A stretch of 64,000 nt of DNA from contig NZ_BNJI01000002.1 of NCBI RefSeq assembly GCF_016587415.1, positions 2,046,001 through 2,110,000 on the forward strand. Reading direction: 5' to 3'. This document shows, piece by piece, positions 25,801 to 33,914 of the stretch. The notes under the pieces were generated by a model. The model had not been told where the DNA came from and made no database searches. It saw only the letters and a list, made by a program, of their open reading frames with translations. Numbering within the stretch: position 1 is the first letter of the stretch; every line of letters starts with the position of its first letter. Made by a program: the position numbers and the translations under genes. Origin of the DNA: Ktedonobacter sp. SOSP1-85. Lineage in GTDB: Bacteria; Chloroflexota; Ktedonobacteria; Ktedonobacterales; Ktedonobacteraceae.

Positions 25801-26550
25801 AAATGGGGAAGGGCCTGTGCGTACTGCGGAGCGACGGGCGTCCCGCTCCAACTGGAACACATCGTTGCGCGCGCCAGAGGGGGCAGCCAGCGGGTCTCCA
25901 ACCTCACCCTGGCATGTGAAGCCTGCAACCGCAAGAAGGGCACCCAGGATATTCGCGTGTTCCTCGCTCATGATCCTGGGCGCCTGGAGCGCATCTTGAA
26001 GCAGGTCAAGGCGCCGCTCAAAGATGCGACGGCTGTCAATGTCACGCGCTGGGAACTCTTCGAGCGGCTCAAGGCGACCGGGTTGCCTGTGGAAACGGGA
26101 TCAGGAGGCCTGACCAAGTACAACCGAACCAGACTGGCCCTCCCGAAGACGCATTGGCTCGACGCGGCAGTCGTGGGAGCCTCCACCCCCGAGCGCCTGC
26201 GCACAGGGGACGTCGTGCCCCTGCTCGTGCGGGCGACGGGGCGGGGGCATCGGCGGCTGTGCAACGTCAATAAGCTGGGATTCCCGGTCAGCCACCGCAA
26301 GCGCCGCAAACGCTACTTTGGCTATCAAACGGGGGACCTGGTGCGAGCTGTGGTCCCCGAGCGCTTTGCCTGCCGAGGCACCCACGTGGGGCGTGTGGCG
26401 GTGAAAGCCAGCGGGTACTTCACCTTCACGACGGCGCATGGCAAGGTCACCGATGTGCCTCACCGCTTTTGCCGGCTCATCGGGCGCAGCACTGGCTATG
26501 CCTACCAGGTTGGGACACGGCACGCTGCCCCATTCCCAACCAGCCCGTAA
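25801..26550 (+). CDS. iscB: IscB, exon 2 (HNH, RuvC-III, C-terminal TAM-interacting domain)
   Basis: The frame is open across the exon boundary and contains CAYCGATGVPLQLEHIVARA, GGSQRVSNLTLACEACNRKK (HNH, with both zinc cysteine pairs), APLKDATAVNVTRWELFERL and GLPVETGSGG, then RuvC-III in PKTHWLDAAVVGAS. The rest, with RKRRKRYFGYQTGDLVRAVV and FRSTGYAYQ-like segments near the end, is the C-terminal target-adjacent-motif domain. All expected nuclease residues are present, so the spliced protein should be active. Any unspliced start within the intron would yield only a C-terminal piece. Confidence 0.85.
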   Translation, partial: KWGRACAYCGATGVPLQLEHIVARARGGSQRVSNLTLACEACNRKKGTQDIRVFLAHDPGRLERILKQVKAPLKDATAVNVTRWELFERLKATGLPVETGSGGLTKYNRTRLALPKTHWLDAAVVGASTPERLRTGDVVPLLVRATGRGHRRLCNVNKLGFPVSHRKRRKRYFGYQTGDLVRAVVPERFACRGTHVGRVAVKASGYFTFTTAHGKVTDVPHRFCRLIGRSTGYAYQVGTRHAAPFPTSP

Positions 26551-26578
26551 GGAAATGGCCACCGTGCTCCCTACGGGG

Positions 26579-26608
26579 TCCTCCCCAGCTTGCAAAGACC
26601 GGGGAGGA
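26579..26608. repeat. right-end hairpin of the IscB element
   Basis: TCCTCCCC (26579-26586) pairs with GGGGAGGA (26601-26608) about 30 bases after the iscB stop. This is the expected right-end palindrome of an IS200/IS605-like IscB transposon. Confidence 0.6.
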
Positions 26609-26756
26609 ATTGCCCGTATTTCTGTGGTACCAGTAGGACTCTTCGTTCTCCATCAAGGGTCGAACGATTTCATAAAGCGCAGGCGTCGTTCCTGACGCAG
26701 GGAGAATATTCACTAGCTCCGCTCCGAGCAGGATCTCAGCCGAAGAGAGGGAGCTC

Positions 26757-26855
26757 TGTACGAGATTGTACGGGTTGCGCACGTATCATAAAGCATTGGA
26801 AAAGGCGCTCAAAGATGAAAACTGCACACAAGATCCGGATGAATCCCACGCCTGA
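26757..26855 (+). pseudogene. tnpA: IS607 tnpA remnant, last 33 codons
   Basis: The frame reads CTRLYGLRTYHKALEKALKD then ENCTQDPDESHA and a stop, matching the C-terminus SSRLYGLRNYRKTLEKALQD of the complete recombinase at 6303. Everything upstream is gone. It survives because it overlaps the 5' end of tnpB and carries that gene's leader. Confidence 0.7.
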
Positions 26856-28110
26856 ACAGGCGGAGTACCTCAAACGAGCCTGTGGCACCAGAAGATTTAT
26901 CTACAACTGGGGGCGAGCGCAGTGGGAGAAGCAGTATCAGGCGTACAAAGCAGAGCAGGAAAGCGTTCCTGAAGAGGAGCGCGTGCTCAAACCACCCACT
27001 GCCTTTGCGCTGAAGGCGCAATTCAATGCGATTCGAGAACACGAGTACCCATGGACCTATGACGTCACGAAATGTGTGGTGGAGGGAGCCTTCGACGACC
27101 TTAAGAAAGCGTATGACAACTTCTTTGCAGGCAGAGCAAACTACCCGCAGTACAAGAAAAAGGGAAAGTCGCACGAATCGTTTTATCTCTCCAACGATAA
27201 GTTCACGGTTGGCAGTCACTGGATCTCGATCCCCGGCTTAGGGCGCTTCATCCTCGATCAACGCCAAACGAAGAAGGACCGAGGTAAGCTGCTGCGCAAG
27301 CTGGGAACCGTCAATCTGGCAGAAAAGCTGCGCTTTGTCGAAAAGGGGAAAGCAAGCGTTCCCACGAAGAAGCGCACCCAACGCAAGCAAGTCTTGTGCG
27401 ACTCCGTCAAAATCCTGGGGGCGACCGTCTCCTGCGAAGCAGGTCATTGGTACGTCTCCGTTCACGTCGAGATCAAGAGAGAGCACCCTCCCAAACCTGT
27501 CCCAGTGGTTGGGGTAGATGTCGGATTAAAGCAGGCTGCCGTGGTCTCTGATGGACGCAGGCTTAAGAACCAAAGGCCATTCGCACTCCATTGGAAGAAA
27601 CTCAGCAAACTGCAACGGAAGCTGTCAAAGAAACAGAAGACGAAAGACCATCAAAACAAGCGAACCGTGTTCAGTAAGAATTACGAGAAGCAACGACTCA
27701 AGGTCGCGCGCAAGCATCAGCAGATCGCCAATATCCGGCGGGATGTCCAGCACAAGTTCACGACCGAACTGGCGCGAACCTGTGGGGTCATCGGCATCGA
27801 AGACCTCAACATCCTGGGGATGATGGCCAACCGGAAGCTCTCGCGTGCCGTGGCTGATGCCGCGATGGGGCAACTGTTGCAGTTCCTCAAGACCAAAGTG
27901 GCCAACGCCGGGGGCGATCTCTTCATCGCCTCGCGCTGGTTTGCTTCGACCAAACGCTGTTCGTGCTGTGGGCAGGTCAAAAAGCGCATGCCGCTCAAAC
28001 ACCGCATCTATGAGTGCTTGGCCTGTGGGCTGGTCATCGATCGGGACCTCAATGCCGCTTTGAATCTGCTGTGGTTCGCAACAGAACAGCTTCGCCAGCT
28101 TCACGCGTAA
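26815..28110 (+). CDS. tnpB: TnpB RNA-guided nuclease (IS607 type, recombinase lost)
   Basis: A 431-residue TnpB very similar to the one at 6892: RMNPTPEQAEYLKRACGTRR, RuvC-I VVGVDVGLKQAAVVS, RuvC-II VIGIEDLNILGM, zinc ribbon CSCCG and CLACG, RuvC-III IDRDLNAALNL. All catalytic residues are kept although the recombinase partner is reduced to 33 codons, so the nuclease may persist for another reason, or may be mobilised in trans. The ATG at 26815 is homologous to the start of the sister gene; a longer frame from 26590 is not supported. Confidence 0.92.
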   Translation: MKTAHKIRMNPTPEQAEYLKRACGTRRFIYNWGRAQWEKQYQAYKAEQESVPEEERVLKPPTAFALKAQFNAIREHEYPWTYDVTKCVVEGAFDDLKKAYDNFFAGRANYPQYKKKGKSHESFYLSNDKFTVGSHWISIPGLGRFILDQRQTKKDRGKLLRKLGTVNLAEKLRFVEKGKASVPTKKRTQRKQVLCDSVKILGATVSCEAGHWYVSVHVEIKREHPPKPVPVVGVDVGLKQAAVVSDGRRLKNQRPFALHWKKLSKLQRKLSKKQKTKDHQNKRTVFSKNYEKQRLKVARKHQQIANIRRDVQHKFTTELARTCGVIGIEDLNILGMMANRKLSRAVADAAMGQLLQFLKTKVANAGGDLFIASRWFASTKRCSCCGQVKKRMPLKHRIYECLACGLVIDRDLNAALNLLWFATEQLRQLHA

Positions 28111-28287
28111 AGCTGGCCGTCCTGGAGAGTGGCTACCGCCGGACGTAAAATGCCTGGGGAGTTGATGTGAGACCGAAACGGGAGGGCCGATCCAAAGGTT
28201 CCCGTGCGCTGGCTATCGACGATGAAGCAGGAAGAACTGACCGCTCGGGAGTGTTCGCGCACATTCGAGTATGAGAAAGGTAGCAGG
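28111..28287 (+). ncRNA. omegaRNA scaffold and right end of the TnpB element
   Basis: Aligned with 8188-8368: shared GTGAGACCGAAACGGGAGGG, GATCCAAAGGTTCCCGTGC and the final GAGTATGAGAAAGGTAGCAGG, after which similarity stops. The guide would begin at 28288 with TTTGCTGACCAGAAATGG. No gene lies between here and 28392. Confidence 0.65.
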
Positions 28288-28392
28288 TTTGCTGACCAGA
28301 AATGGTACGGAGCAGGAGTTCTCGACGTGGAAACAAGCGATATATTCTTCCTTTTACCGCTCTCTCTGCCTATCTCTTGCGCTTCATCTCGC

Positions 28393-28830
28393 TTACCCTC
28401 GTTTCCCAAGAGCTGTTTGTGGTTGCTCACTTTCCGTTGCGCTGCTCGTCTGGGAGAGGGCTTCCTCAACCGTCTGAAGCAATTGTTGCGTCGTCACTGG
28501 CTTGGCAAGATACAGTTGGGCTCCAGCCAGGCGGGCTTTGAGCCGATCAACGACTCCGTTGTAGCGCGAAAGCATCACGATTGGAACCCGTTTCCAGGCG
28601 GGCTTCGTGCGCAGATAGCGCGCGATCTCGTAGCCGTTCATCTTGGGGAGGTCAATGTCGAGCATCACGAGATCTGGCAATTGCGCACCTGGCTGTTGAA
28701 GGGCGCGCATTGCTTCTACTCCATCGGGGAAACTTTGAATAACGTATCCTTCTCGCCTGAGCGCAATTTCCACCAGCTTTCGTATGGTGGCTGAGTCATC
28801 GATGTGCACAATCGTTTTTTTGTGTTGCAT
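28393..28830 (-). CDS. CheY-like single-domain response regulator
   Basis: About 145 residues. KKTIVHIDDSATIRKLVEIA has the acidic pair, LPDLVMLDIDLPKMNGYEIA the phospho-accepting Asp, and VPIVMLSRYNG and LYLAKPVTTQQLL the conserved Ser/Thr-side and Lys. No output domain follows, only a Ser/Thr/Gln-rich tail. GAGGAGGGG before the ATG at 28830 supports that start. It is divergent from the SARP gene; a series of 11-bp-spaced boxes lies between them and ends in a possible -10 for this gene, so it may belong to the SARP regulon. Confidence 0.85.
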   Translation of the reverse strand: MQHKKTIVHIDDSATIRKLVEIALRREGYVIQSFPDGVEAMRALQQPGAQLPDLVMLDIDLPKMNGYEIARYLRTKPAWKRVPIVMLSRYNGVVDRLKARLAGAQLYLAKPVTTQQLLQTVEEALSQTSSATESEQPQTALGKRG

Positions 28831-28887
28831 GTGCCCCTCCTCCCGTGCGGATCTCATTGGTTCGTTTCTGAGGATAGCAGATCAGTG

Positions 28888-28959
28888 GGGACAAAAACGG
28901 GGCGGCATAGACAGGAGAATATGCCATAACTGGGACAAATGTGGGACAAAACTGGGACA
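28888..28959. promoter_or_regulatory. array of 11-bp-spaced heptamers, likely SARP operator
   Basis: GGGACA occurs at 28932, 28943 and 28954 (exact 11-bp steps, each preceded by T) and again at 28888, 44 bp (4 x 11) away. SARP regulators are known to bind direct heptamer repeats with 11-bp periodicity on one face of DNA. Read on the minus strand the last box is followed by AGT and TATGGC, a weak -10, at the same distance as in front of the peptide operon. Confidence 0.65.
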
Positions 28960-29072
28960 GCAAGAAAAACATATTTTTGGTGTTAGATAAGTGAAGAAGA
29001 ACATGATATACTCCTGATAAAAGGAAAAGCGGTTTGTTTTCTTGTTGGCTATGGCCAATGGTAGAGGTGGGT

Positions 29073-31205
29073 ATGATGTACGATGAGGAATGCGAAAATC
29101 TGCGTCGTGAATCTAGTGATGAGGCTCGTATTCTCTTCAAGGCAAGGGGTGACGAGGAGTGTTCGTTACTAAAGGTCTTTCTCCTAGGCCCCTTTCGCGT
29201 CGAGTGGCTCATCCCATCACAGGATCCCCATGCCTGGGAAAGTCGTACCTCGGCGCGTTCTCTGTTCAAGTTGCTTCTCTGTGCGCCTGGACGACAAGCT
29301 CCGAAAATACAACTGGCAGGAAGCCTCTGGCCAGAGAGCGAAGAAGATAAGGCCCGTGAGTCTTTGCGCTCAGCAGCAAAAACACTAGGGAAGGTGCTTA
29401 CTACGGTCACTGGGGAGAGATTACTTGACACCTCCCAGCGAGATTTTTTAAAGCTCGCAGATCAGTCGCGCCTCTGGGTCGATGTAGATGCGTTTGAACA
29501 GTGTGTCAGTCAGGCACGTCGATATGAGAATCCAAAGGATGCAGTCGCCCTCTGGCAAGAAGCCAAAAAGCTTCTTGGTGGCGCATTTCTTGGGGAGGAT
29601 CGTCATCAAGAATGGGCAAGGCACGTCTGGCTGAAAGCCCGTCGTCAAGGTCTCCTCAAAGATCGCCGTAAGATGATTCGTTCGTTGACGGATGCTTACA
29701 TTCAAATGGGGCAGCTCTCTGCTGCGGAAGACCTTCTCTCGGAACATATTACCAGTTTCCCAACGGATCAAGATGCGCTCCTTCGTCTTCTCATTCTTCT
29801 GGTGCAACAAGGGTGTCCTGATGAAGCACTGATGCATTATGAACGGCTGCAACGATTGCTTTCTGCGACTGGTAAATCCCCATCCACTCATATTACTAGC
29901 TTCATAGACCAGCTACAAGAATCGCTAAAAGGCGGCGAATTTACCATTCGTGCCGCAGTACATGCGAGCTCTTTTTCTTCATTAGACCTAGAAGCAGCCC
30001 CATGGCTGCCTCAATTTCTATCGAATATGGCCTTCTTCTCGCGAGATAAAATGGGAAGTACATATGATGGCGCGCCTTCATTGCTCACAAACCACATGAG
30101 TTCCTTGAAGGATACTACTGAGTTAGAGGGGCAAGATGTGAATATGTTGCGCCGACAGTTGATGTTTCAATTAGGAAGAGGTACAGCAGGAGCATTCCTT
30201 AGCTCTATAGGGCGTGGTTGGACAGATAGAGAACTTGTGGAACAGTTTGCGAAAGCACTGCAAAAGCCATCGAGCATTGAACAAACTTTTATTGACCACT
30301 TAGAGGCTTCCACAAAAAATAATCGTAAGCGCTTTGTTCTCTCCAAGAATTCTGTAGAAGATATTCGCTCTCTGTATCAAGATGTTTCTGCACATTTGCT
30401 TACTCTCATGCGCCTACTCGAACAAACGCCTATGAGGCGTTTGCAATTGTGCTCCCTTGCAGGAGAAACATCACAACTCCTTGGTGATATTTGCTTTTTT
30501 GAGGGGAAAAATGAGATTGCTCACAGTTACTATGAAACTGCTTTAGAAGCAGCGCAACAAGCGCAGCATGAAGTTTTACAAGCTGTTATCTTAGGAAGAA
30601 GAAGTTTTCTTCCACTCTACGCGGGAAATGCTTCACTCGCGCTTTCATTTTTACAACAAGCTCATGCTTTGGCAACTTCCAATGCCTCAAATACAATTCG
30701 GGCTTGGTTAATGATTATCGAAGCTGAGATACATGCCAGTCTTGGAAATGCACTTGCTTGCCAGAAGGCCTTGCAGTATTCGGAAGATTTACTTCAGCAA
30801 TCCGAAACAGGCATGTCTACCTGTACATTTGCAACGGAAGCTCCCTATGCACCTTTCAATGCGTCTAGATTACAAGGATACATGGGGGCCTGCTATCTTC
30901 GCCTCGGTCTCTTCCAAAAAGCTGAGCCTATTTTACAAGCAAATCTCGCTGCAACAACAGCCTCTTCATTACATAGAAGATCTATTACATTCATTGATCT
31001 TGCGCAAGCCTATGTACTGCAAGGCGAAATAGAAACAATGCACCTTTATACGACCCAAGCAATACAGGCTCTTGAGCAAACACAATCTCCACGGGTTGTT
31101 CAACGTCTTTACTCACTGCGACAGCAGTTACATCCCTGGCAAAATACCAGTTATGTGAAACAACTTGATCAATATCTAACAGCTGTTCCCTCACCCCTCC
31201 ATTAA
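29073..31205 (+). CDS. SARP-like (BTAD) transcriptional activator with TPR tail
   Basis: About 710 residues. The N-terminal winged helix is LLKVFLLGPFRVEW ... SARSLFKLLLCAPGRQAPKI then LAGSLWPESEEDKARESLRS. The bacterial transcriptional activator (BTAD) helices follow (WVDVDAFEQCVSQARRYENP, GGAFLGEDRHQEWARHVW, ALMHYERLQRLL). The remainder is TPR-like (IAHSYYETALEAAQQAQHEV, AYVLQGEIETMHLYTTQAIQ). SARPs activate antibiotic and RiPP clusters. GAGGTGGG before the ATG pair at 29073 sets the start. Upstream boxes suggest autoregulation, and matching boxes stand before the peptide operon at 32416. It is not an IS passenger: codon use and length are ordinary. Confidence 0.82.
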   Translation: MMYDEECENLRRESSDEARILFKARGDEECSLLKVFLLGPFRVEWLIPSQDPHAWESRTSARSLFKLLLCAPGRQAPKIQLAGSLWPESEEDKARESLRSAAKTLGKVLTTVTGERLLDTSQRDFLKLADQSRLWVDVDAFEQCVSQARRYENPKDAVALWQEAKKLLGGAFLGEDRHQEWARHVWLKARRQGLLKDRRKMIRSLTDAYIQMGQLSAAEDLLSEHITSFPTDQDALLRLLILLVQQGCPDEALMHYERLQRLLSATGKSPSTHITSFIDQLQESLKGGEFTIRAAVHASSFSSLDLEAAPWLPQFLSNMAFFSRDKMGSTYDGAPSLLTNHMSSLKDTTELEGQDVNMLRRQLMFQLGRGTAGAFLSSIGRGWTDRELVEQFAKALQKPSSIEQTFIDHLEASTKNNRKRFVLSKNSVEDIRSLYQDVSAHLLTLMRLLEQTPMRRLQLCSLAGETSQLLGDICFFEGKNEIAHSYYETALEAAQQAQHEVLQAVILGRRSFLPLYAGNASLALSFLQQAHALATSNASNTIRAWLMIIEAEIHASLGNALACQKALQYSEDLLQQSETGMSTCTFATEAPYAPFNASRLQGYMGACYLRLGLFQKAEPILQANLAATTASSLHRRSITFIDLAQAYVLQGEIETMHLYTTQAIQALEQTQSPRVVQRLYSLRQQLHPWQNTSYVKQLDQYLTAVPSPLH

Positions 31206-31276
31206 AAAAAATACAAAATTGATGTGGTATACTGCACGAGGATAGTGAAACGCAGCACGAGGGAGCATATATCTCA

Positions 31277-31801
31277 ATGAAGAAGGTCCTCTACATTATT
31301 ACGTGCGCTAGCTCTTCAGCTCCACTTATCTATGATTTAATTCAAAAAGCGCAGGATGCTCAATGGGATGTTTGCGAAATTCTTACTCCTCAGGCAAGAA
31401 AATTTGTTGATATCTCACTCTTAGCAAATTTAACGGGGCATCCGGTAAGAAGCGAATATAAACATCCTGACGAACCAGATGTATTACCGCGGGCAGATGC
31501 TATTATCGTCTTCCCTGCAACCTTTAACACCATCAATAAATGGGCATTGGGTATTAGCGATACCTTAGCCCTCGGATTGCTTGCGGAATACACTGGACTC
31601 AAAAAGCCCATTATCGCGGTTCCTTGCTTCAAAACAGGCGGAGGACTTGATACCAATCCCGCATTTCCCAGAAGCGTTCAGTTGCTTAAGCAAGCGGGGG
31701 TTTACGTTCTTTATGAACCTGAAACGTACCCGCCAAAAAATCAGGTTCCTCCTCACATTCTTTTGGACGCTTTGCATACTCTCTTCAATGGGGGAATGTA
31801 A
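31277..31801 (+). CDS. EpiD/PPC-decarboxylase-like flavoprotein
   Basis: A 174-residue HFCD-family flavoprotein. KKVLYIITCASSSAPLIYDL starts the Rossmann-like core; ILTPQARKFVD, IIVFPATFNTINKWALGISD and IIAVPCFKTGG follow the FMN-binding pattern (PATFNTINK corresponds to PASANTINK). Members decarboxylate cysteine residues of peptides (EpiD) or of phosphopantothenoylcysteine. It lies between the SARP gene and the peptide operon but the precursor peptide has no cysteine, so a role on that peptide is unproven. An 8-base direct repeat GCACGAGG (31234 and 31255) lies in its leader. Confidence 0.8.
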   Translation: MKKVLYIITCASSSAPLIYDLIQKAQDAQWDVCEILTPQARKFVDISLLANLTGHPVRSEYKHPDEPDVLPRADAIIVFPATFNTINKWALGISDTLALGLLAEYTGLKKPIIAVPCFKTGGGLDTNPAFPRSVQLLKQAGVYVLYEPETYPPKNQVPPHILLDALHTLFNGGM

Positions 31802-32415
31802 AGAAAAAGAAAGCGTGAGATGCGCCCCTATTTTCTTAATAGAGAAACTGACTATTGTTTGATGTCTAAGCACATCCGTATCTGCCTATGTGAGTACGAA
31901 TTATCTGCTGGTTTTATGAGATGACGCGGAAAGGTATCAAGCAGCCTCTCCCTCAGTGTCCGTGATGAATCTCTTCCCAAACATCTTTACTTCTGAGATA
32001 GGGATTCACGGGCTTTACCCTCTTTGCTCTCTGATCAGAGCATCTTTGCTAGCTGTGTTTTCAATGCTTGCCATCTGGGTGCGCAAAGTAGCAGTTTGAA
32101 CAAAGAGAGTACCAAATCTTGGCATCCCGAGCAGATGGGTCAATCGATGGAATGACCTATTTAACTTTAAAAAGGCCGTAGAGAAAACTAAGCTCTTGTC
32201 GCCCGCGTCTTTCTATTCGGCCTTCTCTTCATCTTACTCGCAACTGAAGCGTTTTTGTTTTCTCTTCGTGAGTCATACCTCTACCTCATTTTCAATATAA
32301 AAAGCCTATCCTACTCGTAATAGTTCTAAGAAACGCCGAAAAACGCCACTAAATAGCTTTATTGGCTTTATTACAGAAATAGTAATGTAATACTGCTCCA
32401 ATCCCGTCCTATGCC
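31802..32415. other. intergenic region without a recognisable gene
   Basis: About 600 bases before the peptide-operon promoter. The sequence is AT-rich and short frames here have no family resemblance. I see no RNA gene. Confidence 0.4.
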
Positions 32416-32441
32416 TGTCCCATTTTTGTCCCAGGTATAAT
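32416..32441 (+). promoter_or_regulatory. SARP boxes and -10 of the graspetide operon
   Basis: TGTCCC at 32416-32421 and 32427-32432 are exactly 11 bp apart and are the reverse complement of the GGGACA boxes at 28888-28959. Three bases later comes a perfect TATAAT (32436-32441); no -35 consensus is present, as expected for a SARP-dependent promoter. A leader of roughly 215 bases follows before the precursor start. Confidence 0.65.
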
Positions 32442-32663
32442 GCTAGACTTGGAAAGGCAACAGGTGAAAACGAAGAAAATGCACAAGGAGGTGAAAAGAG
32501 CACTGTTTTAAAGAACATCAACGGCACTGCTCAGAGCAATCAAGGGATAAGCAGCAGGTGTTGGGGAGTGCACCTTTCATGAACAAGGGCGATCTCTCTA
32601 GATGCTGATACTCGCTGCATTACGCAGGTTTTTACTTGTATAGAAAGAAAGGAAGTGTCAACG

Positions 32664-32882
32664 ATGAATCCAGTGACGATTGTTGCTCCCTCTGGGAGGG
32701 TGTATTACTCCTCTGATGTCGCCACAATTCGTGCGCAACGTCATAGCTCCCTGGGTATGCAGTTTGTCGGGATTACTCCTCTGGCAAATGGAGTAGTCAG
32801 CGACAAAAACACGACCAGTTCCAACGAGGAGACCTCCAATGACGGAACGAGCAAGTTGGATCCTGTCTACGATGACGACTAG
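32664..32882 (+). CDS. graspetide precursor peptide
   Basis: A 72-residue peptide. The leader contains PSGRVYYSSDVATIRAQRHS and LGMQFVGITPLANG; the C-terminal core is rich in Ser/Thr and acidic residues and ends TSKLDPVYDDD. Side-chain carboxylates of Asp/Glu and hydroxyls of Ser/Thr are the bonds joined by ATP-grasp enzymes in graspetides, and the acidic tail suits an imide-forming methyltransferase. AAAGGAAG precedes the ATG at 32664. It is the first gene of a three-gene operon with an ATP-grasp ligase and a PIMT-like methyltransferase, the diagnostic context. I did not see a second precursor. Confidence 0.75.
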   Translation: MNPVTIVAPSGRVYYSSDVATIRAQRHSSLGMQFVGITPLANGVVSDKNTTSSNEETSNDGTSKLDPVYDDD

Positions 32883-32900
32883 CACGAGAAAGGCACGCGC

Positions 32901-33914
32901 ATGATTCTCATTCTCTCGCGAGATGGTGATTCCCATGTGCGGCATGTGGTGGCCGAGCTTGATCGGCTCGGCCACCCATGGTACCGCTTCGATCCGTTTG
33001 ATGTTCTAACCAAGGTGCAGGTGACCGTTTTCCCTGGGGAGTTGCAGCGAAGTTGTCTTCGCTTTCTCGATGGCACCATCCTCTACCCGGATGAAATTAC
33101 CAGTGTATGGAATCGCCGCCCATCTCCGATAGAAGTGCCAAAGGAGCGCACCGATTTGCTTGCGCTGGAGAAGACCTTTATTGAGCGAGAGGGGAAGGCT
33201 GGGATGTGGGGGATGCTGCGTGCGCTTCCAGCGTTTTGGGTTAACCATCCCGACGCCGTGAGCGCCTCGTCCTACAAGATCCGTCAGCTTGAAGTTGCAA
33301 GTTCCCTTCAACTCTCACTCCCGCATTCTCTCGTGACCAATGTTCCAGAGCGGCTGCGATCTTTTTATAAGGAGCACCAGGGGCGAGTCGTGTATAAACT
33401 CATGGGATATCCAGCGTACGAGGATAGCGCTGGAATTCCCCTCTCAACACATACCAGCCTCATACCGCTAGAGATCGTCGACCAAGCAGAACGCGTCTCG
33501 ACCACCACCCATTTCTTTCAGGAGTACATCGACAAACAGTACGACGTTCGTGTTGTCATCATGGGAGAGCGCGTGTTTGCCACTGAGATTCACGCGCATT
33601 CTGAAGAAGCGCATGTTGATTTCCGCGTCGATTACAGTCGCCTGACCTATCGTGTGCATCAGTTACCAGCAGAAATCGAGCAGCAACTGCTCACACTCAA
33701 CGCGTTCTATGGACTCCACTTTTCCGCGATAGATCTGGTGCGAGATAGTGAAGGGCGATACTATTTCCTAGAATTGAACCCTTCTGGGCAATTTGCCTGG
33801 TTGGAGGAGCCAACAGGTATTCCGCTTCACGCCCACCTGGCGCAATTATTGATACAGGGAAAGAAAGAACAATACATCGCCTATGAATCAGCAAATATCC
33901 ATCCAGTACCGTGA
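32901..33914 (+). CDS. ATP-grasp graspetide ligase (MvdD/TgmB-like)
   Basis: A 337-residue protein. ILILSRDGDSHVRHVVAELD and the following RYRFDPFDV-like segment form the pre-ATP-grasp domain; VYKLMGYPAY holds the nucleotide-binding Lys, FFQEYIDKQYDVRVVIMGER is the ATP-grasp core, and LHFSAIDLVRDSEGRYYFLE then LNPSGQFAWLE contains the metal-binding D..E.N residues. These enzymes activate side-chain carboxylates with ATP and close ester or amide rings on the precursor. It starts 18 bases after the precursor and overlaps the methyltransferase gene by 32 bases. Confidence 0.88.
   Translation: MILILSRDGDSHVRHVVAELDRLGHPWYRFDPFDVLTKVQVTVFPGELQRSCLRFLDGTILYPDEITSVWNRRPSPIEVPKERTDLLALEKTFIEREGKAGMWGMLRALPAFWVNHPDAVSASSYKIRQLEVASSLQLSLPHSLVTNVPERLRSFYKEHQGRVVYKLMGYPAYEDSAGIPLSTHTSLIPLEIVDQAERVSTTTHFFQEYIDKQYDVRVVIMGERVFATEIHAHSEEAHVDFRVDYSRLTYRVHQLPAEIEQQLLTLNAFYGLHFSAIDLVRDSEGRYYFLELNPSGQFAWLEEPTGIPLHAHLAQLLIQGKKEQYIAYESANIHPVP

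Noticed and set aside
28888..28959. GGGACA array as a CRISPR or simple satellite
   Set aside because: Units are 6-7 bases at 11-bp spacing with unequal gaps and match a promoter arrangement at 32416; no repeat-spacer pattern exists.
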